Shown: positions 35,343 to 44,842, counted from the first letter of the stretch. The stretch is DNA of 64,000 nucleotides from Kribbella pratensis (GCF_004366075.1 NZ_SODU01000001.1:1819134-1883133); one strand, 5' to 3'. A program made the numbers and translations. The notes: a model not told the origin generated them from the letters alone.

Positions 35343-36539
35343 ATGGTGACGGTCTTCATCCGGTGGACGTGGCTGCGAGCGGTCCTGCACAACGGGTGGT
35401 GGCTGGTCACCAGCGTCTATCTGGTGGTCGACGCCGGACTCTCCCCCGCCGAGCTCGTGCTCATCGGGTCGGTGCAGAGTGCGTTCGCGCTGGTCTTCGA
35501 AGTACCTGCCGGCGTCATCGCCGACACGATCAGCCGCAAGTGGTCCCTGGTGATCTCCCAGGTGCTGATGGGTACGTCGATGCTCGCGACCGGACTGTTC
35601 GAGTCGTTCCCCGCGTTGCTCGCCACCCAGGTCCTCTGGGGTATCTCGTGGACCTTCGCGAGCGGATCCGACGTCGCGCTGATCACCGACGAACTGGATC
35701 GGCCGTCGGAGATCAATGTGGTCCTCGCGCGGGCCGCCCGCGCACAGCTGGCCGGCGCGGCGACCGGTCTCGTTCTCCTCGGGCTCCTCGCCTGGGCGAC
35801 CCGGCGGGACCTCACCATCGTGATCGCCGGCGCCACGATGGGGGCCCTCGGGCTGTACGTCGCGTTCCGCTTCACGGAACACAACTTCGTTCCCACTCGG
35901 ACCGCCCGCTGGTCGGCGTCCTGGAACACCTTCCGTCGCGGCGTCACGCTGGTACGACGGAGCCGTGCGATCCTGCTGATCTTCGTCGCGACCTTCCTCG
36001 TCAACGGCGCCTCGGATGCCGCCGGACGCCTTACCCAGAAGCAGCTTCTCGACCTGGGCCTGCCGAGCGCGCCGGACCCGATCGTCTGGTTCACCGCCCT
36101 CGGCGTCACCGCTCTGGTTGTCGGCGCCGTCGTACTCAGACTCGTCACGCAACGGATCAACGGCGCGCACGCCGCGACCGACTACGCACTGGCCGCCCTC
36201 GTCGGAGTGCTCGCGATGCTGCTACTCGCGTTCGCGCGCGATCCGGTCCTCGGCGCGATCGCCGTCGTACTGCTGAACGGGATTGTCACGCCGCTCACTC
36301 GCGTGATCAGCACGATCTGGGTCAACGCCCGTACGACTGCCGACATCCGCGCGACCACGCACTCGTTCCTCGCGCAACTGGAGTACCTGGGCGAGATCGT
36401 CTGCGGTGTCACCATCTCCGCGATCGCCCGGCTCACCACGCTCCCGCTCGCACTCACCGCGTGCGCGGTCCTGTTCGCGGCAACCGCCGTACTGATGCGT
36501 CGGTCACCAGGTGATCGTGCCGTCGGTGACCTGCACTAG
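35343..36539 (+). CDS. MFS transporter
   Basis: The ATG at 35343 gives 398 residues and fits the family start (MVTVFIRWTWLRAVLHNGWW); the open frame upstream has no membrane character. About 12 hydrophobic segments are present, with PAGVIADTISRKWSLVIS as the MFS loop motif. The type resembles actinobacterial small-molecule exporters. The 3' end overlaps the convergent aconitase X small-subunit gene by 36 bases. Confidence 0.87.
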   Translation: MVTVFIRWTWLRAVLHNGWWLVTSVYLVVDAGLSPAELVLIGSVQSAFALVFEVPAGVIADTISRKWSLVISQVLMGTSMLATGLFESFPALLATQVLWGISWTFASGSDVALITDELDRPSEINVVLARAARAQLAGAATGLVLLGLLAWATRRDLTIVIAGATMGALGLYVAFRFTEHNFVPTRTARWSASWNTFRRGVTLVRRSRAILLIFVATFLVNGASDAAGRLTQKQLLDLGLPSAPDPIVWFTALGVTALVVGAVVLRLVTQRINGAHAATDYALAALVGVLAMLLLAFARDPVLGAIAVVLLNGIVTPLTRVISTIWVNARTTADIRATTHSFLAQLEYLGEIVCGVTISAIARLTTLPLALTACAVLFAATAVLMRRSPGDRAVGDLH

Positions 36540-36896
36540 GGCGCCGGCGGGGATGGCGTCGTACGACGCGACGACGACCGGGAGATTGAGGTTGTACAAC
36601 TCGGCGGCGATGAGGGCGCCGAGCGGGATGATCGGGTCGGGGCGGGACAGGATGATCGCGGCGGGCGCGGTGCGGGCGCGGATCTGTTCGGCCAGGACGC
36701 TGGAGGCGGAGCTGGAGCCGCGGCCGGATTCCATCAAGAGGATTCGGCCGGTGAGGACGGCGCCGCACTGCGGGTGATGCGCGTCGACGATGCGGCCCTC
36801 GGTGTCGGTGCCGCCCCAGAAGGACAGCGGCGCGGTGAGGCGGATCGGCGTACCTGTCGCGGTGCCGGGGTGGAGGCTTCGGCCGTGGATGATCAT
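36504..36896 (-). CDS. aconitase X swivel (small) subunit, DUF126
   Basis: The start is the ATG at 36896, overlapping the large-subunit stop by four bases (ATGA), giving 130 residues. It matches the swivel domain of aconitase X: IIHGRSLHPGTATGTPIRLT at the start, PLSFWGG, and LMESGRGSSSASSVLAE, a segment that holds the conserved Ser-rich loop. It forms the active site together with the large subunit. Confidence 0.9.
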   Translation of the reverse strand: MIIHGRSLHPGTATGTPIRLTAPLSFWGGTDTEGRIVDAHHPQCGAVLTGRILLMESGRGSSSASSVLAEQIRARTAPAAIILSRPDPIIPLGALIAAELYNLNLPVVVASYDAIPAGALVQVTDGTITW

Positions 36897-38107
36897 GAGT
36901 CGAGCACCACGTGGCCGGCGCGGGCCGAGGCGACGCATTCCGAGAGCGAGCCGAGGATGGCGGAGACGTTGATGTTGCCGGGTGCGTAGTGCGCCCACTT
37001 GCCCGAGTTCGTCATCACGTACTTCCAGGTGGGCGACAGGATTGCCGTGATGTAGGTGCAGGTGTCCACGACGACCGTTACCCCGGCGGCCTCCAACACC
37101 TGCAGTACGCCGTTCTCGGCCAGGCGCTCGCGGGTCGCACGAGCAGTCGACAGGTAGAACGGCAACTTCAAGGGCGGTCCCACGACCAGCTCGGACAGCC
37201 GGACACATTCGGCGTACGACGCATGCGGCGTACCGATGCTCACTGCATCCAACTCCGACGCGACCGTCGACAACTCGCGCCGGACGCGCTGCAGTGTCTC
37301 GAGGTCAACCACTCGCACAGGTAGACCGTCGATCGATGTCGGCGCCTCCGGCGTGACACCGATCGCGTGGAACAACGCGACACCGCCGGCCGATGCGGCG
37401 GCCGCCCCGAGTGCCTTCAGGTCGTCCTCTCCCACGTCGGACGGAATCCCCAGCAGTACAGGGATTTCGGCGCCGACCACCGATCCGATGTGATGACCGA
37501 GCAACGGATATGTCAGGTCGGTGAACTCGCCCAGTGGGCGGCAGTCGAACACCATAGTTCCGCGCCGCGCCTCGGGAGTCTGCAGTCCGGCGTACGGCGC
37601 TCGTCCGGTGATCGCCGCGCAGACGTCGAGGAAGTCGCCGTACCGATCCGTGCGCGCACCGAGCACCGAGTTCGCGAACACGATCGCGTTCGACTCCGCC
37701 CACGCGATGTGCTCACCGAGCGCGGGGCGATTCGGGAGCTGGTACGGCGCGCAGGTGAACGTCGGCGTACAACCGAGCTCGACGTACGCCGCCATCAGCT
37801 CCCGGCCCGCCGCCGCGAGCTCGTGATCCCGGACGAGGTCTGGATGGATGAGGTCCGTCGAGCCCACGTTGAGCGTCGCCGGCACGCGTACCCGGGCGCC
37901 CAGGTCGACGAGGCGGTGCGCGAAGTCCAGGCTGACCCGACCGTGGTACAGGCACGAGTCGACGTGCGACGACGTGATCTCGACCAGCCGCGGCGCGTCC
38001 GAGATCCGCGCCTGCCCGACGATCACCCGCATCGCGAGCGCCACGCCGTCCCCGTCCCGGCCGCCGAGCATCGCCTCTTCGTCGGCGGTCAGGTGCAGAG
38101 TCGGCAT
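36893..38107 (-). CDS. aconitase X catalytic (large) subunit, DUF521
   Basis: The protein has 404 residues and begins LHLTADEEAMLGGRDGDG, the aconitase X start. Likely Fe-S ligands are Cys in VVDTCTYITA and SECVASA, with other Cys in CTPTFTCAPYQLP. Known two-subunit bacterial enzymes dehydrate cis-3-hydroxy-L-proline; the archaeal relative acts on phosphomevalonate. The former is the likelier role here, but no proline gene is adjacent, so the substrate is inferred. It is translationally coupled to the small subunit. Confidence 0.9.
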   Translation of the reverse strand: MPTLHLTADEEAMLGGRDGDGVALAMRVIVGQARISDAPRLVEITSSHVDSCLYHGRVSLDFAHRLVDLGARVRVPATLNVGSTDLIHPDLVRDHELAAAGRELMAAYVELGCTPTFTCAPYQLPNRPALGEHIAWAESNAIVFANSVLGARTDRYGDFLDVCAAITGRAPYAGLQTPEARRGTMVFDCRPLGEFTDLTYPLLGHHIGSVVGAEIPVLLGIPSDVGEDDLKALGAAAASAGGVALFHAIGVTPEAPTSIDGLPVRVVDLETLQRVRRELSTVASELDAVSIGTPHASYAECVRLSELVVGPPLKLPFYLSTARATRERLAENGVLQVLEAAGVTVVVDTCTYITAILSPTWKYVMTNSGKWAHYAPGNINVSAILGSLSECVASARAGHVVLDS

Positions 38108-38121
38108 GAGTTGAACCTAGC

Positions 38122-38210
38122 GGACCTGCACCACTCACCAACCCGCCCGGCGCAGCGCGCGTCACGCTCGAACAAGCGGCCAGGCCGCGGTTGGTGAGTG
38201 GTGGCGGTCC
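38122..38210. repeat. long inverted repeat with CACCAACC arms, between S41 and aconitase X genes
   Basis: GGACCTGCACCACTCACCAACC (22 bases at 38122-38143, read in two parts: GGACCTGCACC and ACTCACCAACC) pairs with 38189-38210 with two mismatches around a 45-base GC-rich loop. It lies seven bases after the S41 stop and upstream of aconitase X. It may act as the S41 terminator; its arms resemble those at 24715-24767. Confidence 0.75.
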
Positions 38211-38216
38211 GCCCTT

Positions 38217-40316
38217 CTAGACGACCTGCCGCCGGGATGCGACGAGATCGCCCGCGTCGTACCCGTCCGCGCGGAGGAGCTGGCCTGGAGTCACGTCCAG
38301 GATGTCGATGCTCACCGGGGCGGTGTAGTCCTCGGAGCTGATCGGGCGGCCTTCGACGTAGAGGTCGACGCGGTCGATGCCCAGGGCATCTATCGCGACG
38401 GTGAGCGTCGTACCGCTGAAGGAGGTCTTCAGGTCGAGTCGGCGGACCGGGAGCGCGGCGAGCAGCTCGCCGGCCTTGTTCAGCAGGTCGACGTTGCCCT
38501 CGAGCAGGTCGGCCCTCGTCATCCGGTGGGTCTCCTGCGGCTTGACGCCGAGGTCCTCGACCGGCGTACCGGCGAGCTTCCCGACCCGCAGGGTGCGCCG
38601 GATGGCGACCCGCAGGTTCGCGCCGTTCGGCAACGCGACGTACGGCGAGGTCTCGTCGGGTGGCGGCGGCTCGTTCAGCAGGGCCGCGAGCAGACCGTGT
38701 GTCCAGACGTTCGCGCCGCCCGCGCCGGTGTTGTCGTCGACGCCGAGGATCGTGCCGATCTCGTGGTCCGCGAACCCGGCCGCGAAGATGTCGGTCGCCG
38801 AGTAGACCCGCGCGTCGGTGATCAGGACGACCGGTCCGTGGTACGTCTGGCCGATGTCGTTCGCGCCGTCCTCGGGCGTGATCGGTTTCGCCGCCGAGTA
38901 CTGTGCCCCGGTCTCGATCGCCAGGTCCAGCGAGTCGAACCACGGACCGAGATCGATCCCGGCCGGGTTGTCCTGGTGCCGGCGGCAGATCCGCAGATTG
39001 AGCGGCGAACTGATGAACTGCACCGGCTCCGGCGCGACCCGCCGTGGGGTCATCGTCTGCAGCGTGAACTCGCTGGCGTAGATGTGCCCGCCGCCGTTGT
39101 CCCGGACGTCCACGATCAGGCCGTTCTGCGGCAGCGCCGCGGCCAGCCGGACGAACTCGTCCCGGAACGCGACCGGATCCTGCACGCTGAACGTGAAGAT
39201 CCGCAGGTGCCCGAACGTCCCGGACGGCGTCACGACCTCACGGGCCCGGAACACCCCGGGCATCGTGGTCGGCAGATCCGCGCCGGTGACCGCCGCGGGG
39301 GCAGCCAGCTCGGCCGAGCTCTGCCCGCGTTCCAGTTCGACGACGTCACGGACGTACAGCGCCTTCTTCGCGCGCGACTTCTCGTCGGAGTCGAGGTCGA
39401 GACCCATCAACGCAGAGGCCTCGCTGATCGCGTCGAGGTCCGTCATCGGCGGGAGGTTCGTGGTGACCTTCCACTGCTCGCGCAGTTCCTGCTCCGAGCC
39501 GTCGAGGCCGACGTACGTCAGGGTCACCCAGTCCTCGTCCGGCGGGGCCTGGATGACCAGCGGGCGCAGAGTCAGCGACTCCAGGCCGCGGGCCAGGTTG
39601 GCAGCTTCATTGCTCCCGGCGAAGACGGCGCCGTTGAGCGCGACGGCGCGAGCGATCGGCGTACCGTTCCAGTGCGTCACCTCGGCGCCCGGGCCGAACT
39701 GCGGGGCCTGGTAGCCCGTGATGGTGCGGGTGATCAGGTAGTGCTCGGAGCTGTCGGGGCCGTCCGCGTCGTGGCACTTCTCGATCATGAACGGCAAGAA
39801 CGCGATCTTCCCGGCGAACGGCGCCGGCAGCAGGTAGTTGGTGTGCAGATCGCGGACCGAGTGGAAGATGCTCGACATCTCACGATGGAACAGCCACTCG
39901 GCCTGCATCGTCTCCGCCGTCTGACGCTCCATCCGCGCGCGCATCACGCGCAGCCGCTGCAACGGGTTGACGGCGTGCATCGCGACCTTCAACGGCAGGT
40001 GTACGTAGTTCTCACTGAGCAGCAGAAGTGCCTGATCCACCAGGAGTTTCCGCTGGTCGAGCGTCAGCGTGCCGGCCGCGTCGAGGAAGTCCGCCAACGG
40101 GACAGCGGCCGCTGCATCCGTCGCGGCTGTTTCCCGCACCGCGGGCCGGCGGGCGGTCGTCTTGCCGGCCGTCGTCCTCTTCGCCGCGGTCTTCGTTGCT
40201 GGCTTTTTTGCTGCGGTCTTGTTCGCTGCCGTCTTCTTGGCTGCCGACTTGTTGGCTGCGGTCTTCTTGGCTGCTGTCTTGCTGGCTTGGCGTTTGGTCG
40301 TGCGTGGTTGAGACAT
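38217..40316 (-). CDS. S41-family peptidase with Lys/Ala-rich histone-H1-like N-terminal tail
   Basis: The ATG at 40316 follows a GGGGGG purine run and gives 699 residues. Residues 1 to about 60 are repeats of the type KTAAKKTAANKSAAKK, like bacterial histone-H1/HupS-type tails. The rest is an S41 (tail-specific protease) unit: LIVDVRDNGGGHIYASEFTL and the Ser motif ITDARVYSATDIFAAGFA, with a PDZ-like part in the middle. No signal peptide is seen, so the enzyme looks cytoplasmic and possibly bound to DNA or RNA through the tail. That fusion is unusual. The catalytic Lys is not assigned. Confidence 0.85.
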   Translation of the reverse strand: MSQPRTTKRQASKTAAKKTAANKSAAKKTAANKTAAKKPATKTAAKRTTAGKTTARRPAVRETAATDAAAAVPLADFLDAAGTLTLDQRKLLVDQALLLLSENYVHLPLKVAMHAVNPLQRLRVMRARMERQTAETMQAEWLFHREMSSIFHSVRDLHTNYLLPAPFAGKIAFLPFMIEKCHDADGPDSSEHYLITRTITGYQAPQFGPGAEVTHWNGTPIARAVALNGAVFAGSNEAANLARGLESLTLRPLVIQAPPDEDWVTLTYVGLDGSEQELREQWKVTTNLPPMTDLDAISEASALMGLDLDSDEKSRAKKALYVRDVVELERGQSSAELAAPAAVTGADLPTTMPGVFRAREVVTPSGTFGHLRIFTFSVQDPVAFRDEFVRLAAALPQNGLIVDVRDNGGGHIYASEFTLQTMTPRRVAPEPVQFISSPLNLRICRRHQDNPAGIDLGPWFDSLDLAIETGAQYSAAKPITPEDGANDIGQTYHGPVVLITDARVYSATDIFAAGFADHEIGTILGVDDNTGAGGANVWTHGLLAALLNEPPPPDETSPYVALPNGANLRVAIRRTLRVGKLAGTPVEDLGVKPQETHRMTRADLLEGNVDLLNKAGELLAALPVRRLDLKTSFSGTTLTVAIDALGIDRVDLYVEGRPISSEDYTAPVSIDILDVTPGQLLRADGYDAGDLVASRRQVV

Positions 40317-40530
40317 TGTCCCCCCAATACGGCGGGCCCCTCCCCGGGCCGCGATCCCTCCACCGTGATCCGCGCACCAGGCGATGTCAACGGCCCGCCA
40401 CGCCGTTCCACCAGGACATCTCGTGATCACCGGCGGCGAACTGTGGCTGATCAGCGAACAACTCCGCGAACGAGTCACCGTCCACATCCCCTTCCCCAGT
40501 AGTTGACCACCTGGCTGCAAGGATGGGCGG

Positions 40531-41235
40531 GTGAAGGAGTTCTGGGACAACATCACGTCGGTTCAGCCGGAGCCGTCGCTCCAATTGGTCATCGGTACGG
40601 GAGTGGCCGCGCTGCTGCTGATCGCCTGGCGCCCGATCTGGAAGCACACGCGGCAGGTCGTGACGATCGCGCACGAGGGCGCGCACGGGCTGATCGCCGC
40701 GCTGGTCGGCCGCAAGCTGTCCGGGATCCGGCTGCACTCGGACACCTCCGGCGTCACGGTGTCCCGTGGCAAGCCGACCGGCGGTGGGATGATCGCCGTA
40801 CTACTCGCCGGCTACCCCGGTCCCGCTCTGTTCGGCCTGGCTGCCGCGTTCGTCCTCAGTCGCGGGTACGCCGTTGCGCTGCTGTGGGGACTGCTCGCGG
40901 CGCTGGTGATTTTGCTGCTCCAGATCCGCAACCTGTTCGGGCTGTGGTCGGTGCTGGTGTTCGGCGCCGTGGTGTTCAGCGTGACGTGGTGGGGCTCTCC
41001 CTCGGTGCAGTCCACCTTCGCGCACCTGCTCACGTGGTTCCTGCTGCTGGCCGCGCCACGTGCCGTGCTGGAGTTGCAGCGCTCGCGGCGGCACGGTCAG
41101 GGACGCAGCTCCGACGCGGATCAGCTCCGGCGGCTTACCGGCGTACCGGCGTTGATGTGGGTCGGTGTGTTCGGTCTGGTCACGCTTGCTTGCCTTGCGT
41201 TGGGCGTGCTCTGGTCTGGCGTGCTCCCGAGCTAG
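40531..41235 (+). CDS. M50-like membrane metalloprotease
   Basis: The GTG at 40531 gives 234 residues with about six membrane segments. The zinc motif is HEGAH at about residues 48-52, in VTIAHEGAHGLIAALVGRKL, and YPGPALFGLAAAF follows, as in the M50B-like family of actinobacteria. Such proteins cut substrates within or near the membrane; none is known here. Its stop codon overlaps the stop of the convergent DUF5995 gene in the shared CTAG at 41232-41235. Confidence 0.85.
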   Translation: MKEFWDNITSVQPEPSLQLVIGTGVAALLLIAWRPIWKHTRQVVTIAHEGAHGLIAALVGRKLSGIRLHSDTSGVTVSRGKPTGGGMIAVLLAGYPGPALFGLAAAFVLSRGYAVALLWGLLAALVILLLQIRNLFGLWSVLVFGAVVFSVTWWGSPSVQSTFAHLLTWFLLLAAPRAVLELQRSRRHGQGRSSDADQLRRLTGVPALMWVGVFGLVTLACLALGVLWSGVLPS

Positions 41236-41984
41236 GGAGGTGGCAGGGTGACGCCGAAGCCGGTCACTGCGAGCCGCAACAGCACCTGTCCTGGTCTGAG
41301 CAGATCCGCGACCTTCGCCGCGCTCAGCACCTCTAGCTCGCCTAGCCGCTTCTCATAGCTGCCTTGTACACGCGCCTGCTGCAGCTCGACTGTGTTGTGC
41401 CAGACCTTCTGCCGGGACTCGCGCAGGAAGCGTCGTGACGCCAGCCGGTTGAGTGGCGTGAGGACGCGATCGATCAGGCTGCGCGGGCCGGTCGCAGCGA
41501 GTTCACCGTCCTCCGCCGCGACACGTTCCGCGAGCACAGTGTCGATTCGTTCGTGATCGCGTCGGCGTTTGTCCATCAGCTGCGGATCCAGGAAGTCGTC
41601 GTCGCCGATGACCGCGAGCAACGCCTGCGGCAGGTCGTAGTTGACGTGCGCGTTGATGCCGAGCAGCACGTGCGCCAACGCAGGCAGTTCCGGCGAAGCA
41701 TCGAACGCCAGGCGCCACGGGCGAGGCACGTCGCTGCCCTCCGCCGCCCGTGTCACGAGATCCGCGTCGTGGGCGCGCAGATACAGCTCGGCGAACTTCA
41801 CGTCCCAGACCTCGACCCATGCCGGATCCTCGAACAAGCCCTGGTCGATCGCCCGTCCCACGGCCTGCGTGGTGCGCAGATACGTCTCCAGGAAGAACCG
41901 CCGCCGCGCAAGCTCCGGCGGCAGCTCATCGGCCCGCTGCCGCATCCGCGCCACCACGTCCCCGATCGGACTGCCATCGGTCAT
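41232..41984 (-). CDS. DUF5995 family protein
   Basis: The protein has 250 residues and is mostly helical. The family hallmark is HVLLGINAHVNYDLPQALLA. No catalytic function is established. The protein has several conserved His and Asp residues (RRDHERIDTVL), which could bind a metal. It is on the strand opposite its neighbour, with overlapping stop codons. Confidence 0.8.
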   Translation of the reverse strand: MTDGSPIGDVVARMRQRADELPPELARRRFFLETYLRTTQAVGRAIDQGLFEDPAWVEVWDVKFAELYLRAHDADLVTRAAEGSDVPRPWRLAFDASPELPALAHVLLGINAHVNYDLPQALLAVIGDDDFLDPQLMDKRRRDHERIDTVLAERVAAEDGELAATGPRSLIDRVLTPLNRLASRRFLRESRQKVWHNTVELQQARVQGSYEKRLGELEVLSAAKVADLLRPGQVLLRLAVTGFGVTLPPP

Positions 41985-42079
41985 CGGCTCTCCTCAGGGG
42001 GAGGGATCATGCCCACACAGCTCGCGGAGGAGCGGCGTGCGCTTGGTGCGTACGCCGCTCTCCGCGTCGCTGTTGAATG

Positions 42080-43600
42080 TTAGTGCTCCACCGGCTGACC
42101 GGAGACCGGGTCCAGGTACAGCGCCTTGTTCTTGTGGTCGAAGTCGAACAAGGTGTTCAGCGAACCGGCCTTCTCGTCGAAGGAGTAGTTGCCGATCGGG
42201 CCGGTCTTCCAGTTGTCCTCGACGAACTTGAGGATCGAGGTCTGATCGGTCGTGGTGTGGTCGACGAAGTTCCGCTTCGCGTACGGCGAGACGACGAGCA
42301 GCGGGAGCCGCGGGCCGTACCCGCAGCGGTCGAGATAGCCGCCGGCGATCCGGGCCGGGTTCGTCCCGCAGTTCGTTCCGGTCAGTGCGTCGTGCGCGGG
42401 GTCGTTGGACTGGTTCACCACCGGGCCGACCTGGTGGTCGTACCAGCCGTCACTGTCGTCGTACGCGATCACGACGGCGGTGTTCTTCCAGTCCTTCGTC
42501 TTCTGCAGCCGGTTGATCGCGTCGACCACGAAGTGCTGCTCGTCCAGCGGGGTCGAGTAGCCGGCGTGACCGTCCTGGTACGCGGCTGCCTTCAGGTAGC
42601 TCACCGCCGGCATGCTGCCGTTGTCGACGGCGGCCCAGAAGTCCTTCAGGTCGTACTGGTGGTTCGCCGGACCGTTGTGACCGATCTCCTCGACCGATGC
42701 CGGCGGCGTGTGCTGCAGGTTCTGCGTGCTCTTGTAGTACTGGAACGGCTCGTGATGCGGGATGTAGTCGACGCTGCTGACCCCGCCGACGTCGGTGTGC
42801 TTCGCCGTACAGTCAGCGAATCCACCCTGGAACCAGCCCCAGCTGACGCCCTTCGCGTTCAGCAGGTCGCCGACGTTCTTGTTCTTCGGGTCGGTCACGG
42901 TAGAGCTGTCGCGCGTGTTGCACTTGTCGCCGGCCGGCTGCGGATCCCCGATCATCGTCCCGGTGGCGGCCGGTACGGCGTCGCCGTCCGCGCTGAAGCC
43001 GTGCGTCTGACCCGACACCAGGTTGACCGCGCCGGGAGACGACGGACCGTACGTCGTGCCGTAGGAGTTGTCGCTCATCGCGAAATGCTGGGCGTAGTTC
43101 CACAGACCGGTGACGGTGTTCCCGTCGTAATACCCCATCACCAGGCCTTTGCCGTGGCCGTAGTCGGCGCAGGTGCCGTCACCGCGCCCGACCGTCTCGA
43201 CGACCTTGTCCATCAGTCCGCCGTCGACCGCCTTCTGCTCGTCGGCGTAGTTGTGGTCCTGGTCGCAGGTCTGCGCCTGGTCCCGGCCGAGCCGGAAGGG
43301 CTGGGTCGAGTTGGGATTGTTCGGCGCCGCGAGCGGGGTGTTCAGGCCGTTGACTCCCGGCGTGCCGGCGGCGGCCGTGAACGCCGGCTCGCCGGCCGGG
43401 TTCGCAGCGTTCGGGTACGTCGCGAAGTAGTGGTCGAACGACACGTTCTCCTGGAAGATCACCACCAGGTGCTCGATCGGAGTGGTCGTGGGTGCGCCTT
43501 GATTGTGGCCCAGGGCAACGGCCGGGACGGTGGCTGCGGCGACCAGCGTCGCGCCGAGTCCGGCGGCCAGGACAAGCCTGCGCCTGCTGCGAACGAACAC
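42080..43600 (-). CDS. secreted phosphoesterase (phospholipase C / acid phosphatase AcpA family)
   Basis: The protein has 506 residues with an N-terminal signal (RSRRRLVLAAGLGATLVAAA) that could use the Tat or Sec path. The family motifs are IFQENVSFDHYFATYPNAAN at the start, the metal-binding AYDDSDGWYDHQVGPV and the end RLPLLVVSPYAKRNFVDHT. Such enzymes hydrolyse phosphate esters or phospholipids outside the cell, for phosphate supply. It is monocistronic. Confidence 0.9.
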   Translation of the reverse strand: MFVRSRRRLVLAAGLGATLVAAATVPAVALGHNQGAPTTTPIEHLVVIFQENVSFDHYFATYPNAANPAGEPAFTAAAGTPGVNGLNTPLAAPNNPNSTQPFRLGRDQAQTCDQDHNYADEQKAVDGGLMDKVVETVGRGDGTCADYGHGKGLVMGYYDGNTVTGLWNYAQHFAMSDNSYGTTYGPSSPGAVNLVSGQTHGFSADGDAVPAATGTMIGDPQPAGDKCNTRDSSTVTDPKNKNVGDLLNAKGVSWGWFQGGFADCTAKHTDVGGVSSVDYIPHHEPFQYYKSTQNLQHTPPASVEEIGHNGPANHQYDLKDFWAAVDNGSMPAVSYLKAAAYQDGHAGYSTPLDEQHFVVDAINRLQKTKDWKNTAVVIAYDDSDGWYDHQVGPVVNQSNDPAHDALTGTNCGTNPARIAGGYLDRCGYGPRLPLLVVSPYAKRNFVDHTTTDQTSILKFVEDNWKTGPIGNYSFDEKAGSLNTLFDFDHKNKALYLDPVSGQPVEH

Positions 43601-43739
43601 TGCTGACTCTCCTTCAGGCTGTGCGAGCCGGGAGCCACCCCGATGGTGGCTCGTCGGCTCCCCAAGCCTCCGCCAGCGCCCCGGCCCGACGAAACCCCGA
43701 AAGACGAACTCGTGCTGAACGCCGGGGTGTTTTCCTCTC

Positions 43740-43766
43740 AGAATCCCTCAGCTAGCTGAGGATTCT
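43740..43766. terminator. hairpin after the aldo/keto reductase gene
   Basis: The core CCTCAGCTAGCTGAGG is a perfect 16-base palindrome, and AGAAT/ATTCT extends it with a one-base bulge. It abuts the stop codon region of the minus-strand gene ending at 43768. Confidence 0.7.
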
Positions 43767-43767
43767 C

Positions 43768-44793
43768 TCAGGAGCGCCCACCGGCGATCGGTCGCCCGCG
43801 TTGGGCCATGCCTGGTCCGCCGTACGGGTAGTCGGCCGCGCCCGGATCGCTGGCCTCGTCGAGTTTCGCGGTCTCCTCCGGGGTGAGGTGCAGGTCCGCC
43901 GCGGCCAGGTTGTCGTCGAGCTGTTCGAGCGTGCGCGCGCCGAGGATCACCGACGTGATCGCGGGCCGGTCGACCAGCCACGCGAGCGCGACCTGTGCCA
44001 TCGAGATCCCGCGGGCCTCGGCGATCTCGCGGACCGCGTCGACCACGTCGCGGACGCGTTGGTTTCGGCTGCGGCGGTACCAGGACTCGACACCGCGGTC
44101 CGGGTTCTCACCGAGCCGCGTCGCACCTGCCGGCTCCTCCTCGAACGAGTACTTGCCGGTCAGCCATCCGCCACCGAGCGGCGACCAAGGCAGCAGACCC
44201 AGCCCGTTCTCCTGCGCGGCCGGGACGATCTCCCACTCGATCTCCCGGACGAGCAGGTTGTACTGCGGCTGGAGCGTGACGAGCGGCGACCATCCGCGGT
44301 GCGCGATCAGGTCGCAGGCCTTCTGCAACTGCCATCCGGTGAAGTTCGACAGGCCGCCGTACGAGATCTTGCCGGCGCGTACGGCGTCCTCGAGGAAGCT
44401 GAGCGTCTCCTCGAGCGGCGTGACCGGGTCCCAGGCGTGCAGTTGGTACAGGTCGATGTGGTCCACCCCGAGTCGTTGCAGCGACGCCTCCAACGCCTTG
44501 CGGAGGTGCCGACGCGACGTACCGACGTCGTTCGGCCCGTCACCGGTCGGGAACCGGCCCTTCGTCGCGAGAACGACGTCGGCGCTCTTCTTCGCCAGCC
44601 AGCGGCCGACGATCTCCTCGGACACCCCGGCCGTGTACACGTCCGCGGTGTCGACAAAGTTGCCGCCCGCCTCGACGTACCGGTCGAGCTGCGCGTGCGC
44701 CCCGGCCTCGTCGGTCTCGTTGCCGAACGTCATGGTGCCGAGCGCGTACGTCGAGACAACGGCGCCACTCGCGCCGAGAGTGCGATATTCCAC
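43768..44793 (-). CDS. aldo/keto reductase (voltage-gated-K-channel-beta-like)
   Basis: The GTG at 44793 follows GAGGGAGAA and gives 341 residues; the frame is open upstream but unrelated. The tetrad is visible: FVDTADVYTAG, VVLATKGRF, and His in DLYQLHAWDP. The end has the NADPH-binding IPxxxG-like ITSVILGARTLEQLDDNLAA. Cytoplasmic carbonyl reduction is the likely role. It is divergent from the DinB gene by 49 bases. Confidence 0.88.
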   Translation of the reverse strand: MEYRTLGASGAVVSTYALGTMTFGNETDEAGAHAQLDRYVEAGGNFVDTADVYTAGVSEEIVGRWLAKKSADVVLATKGRFPTGDGPNDVGTSRRHLRKALEASLQRLGVDHIDLYQLHAWDPVTPLEETLSFLEDAVRAGKISYGGLSNFTGWQLQKACDLIAHRGWSPLVTLQPQYNLLVREIEWEIVPAAQENGLGLLPWSPLGGGWLTGKYSFEEEPAGATRLGENPDRGVESWYRRSRNQRVRDVVDAVREIAEARGISMAQVALAWLVDRPAITSVILGARTLEQLDDNLAAADLHLTPEETAKLDEASDPGAADYPYGGPGMAQRGRPIAGGRS

Positions 44794-44842
44794 GGTTCTC
44801 CCTCTCGTTGAACTGTCTGTAGCGAAGACTACGGTGGCAGGT

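Noticed and set aside
40130..40316. DNA repeat in the Lys/Ala tail region
   Set aside because: The GC-poorer repeated codons (AAG, GCC type) are a consequence of the protein tail, not a mobile or CRISPR-type repeat.
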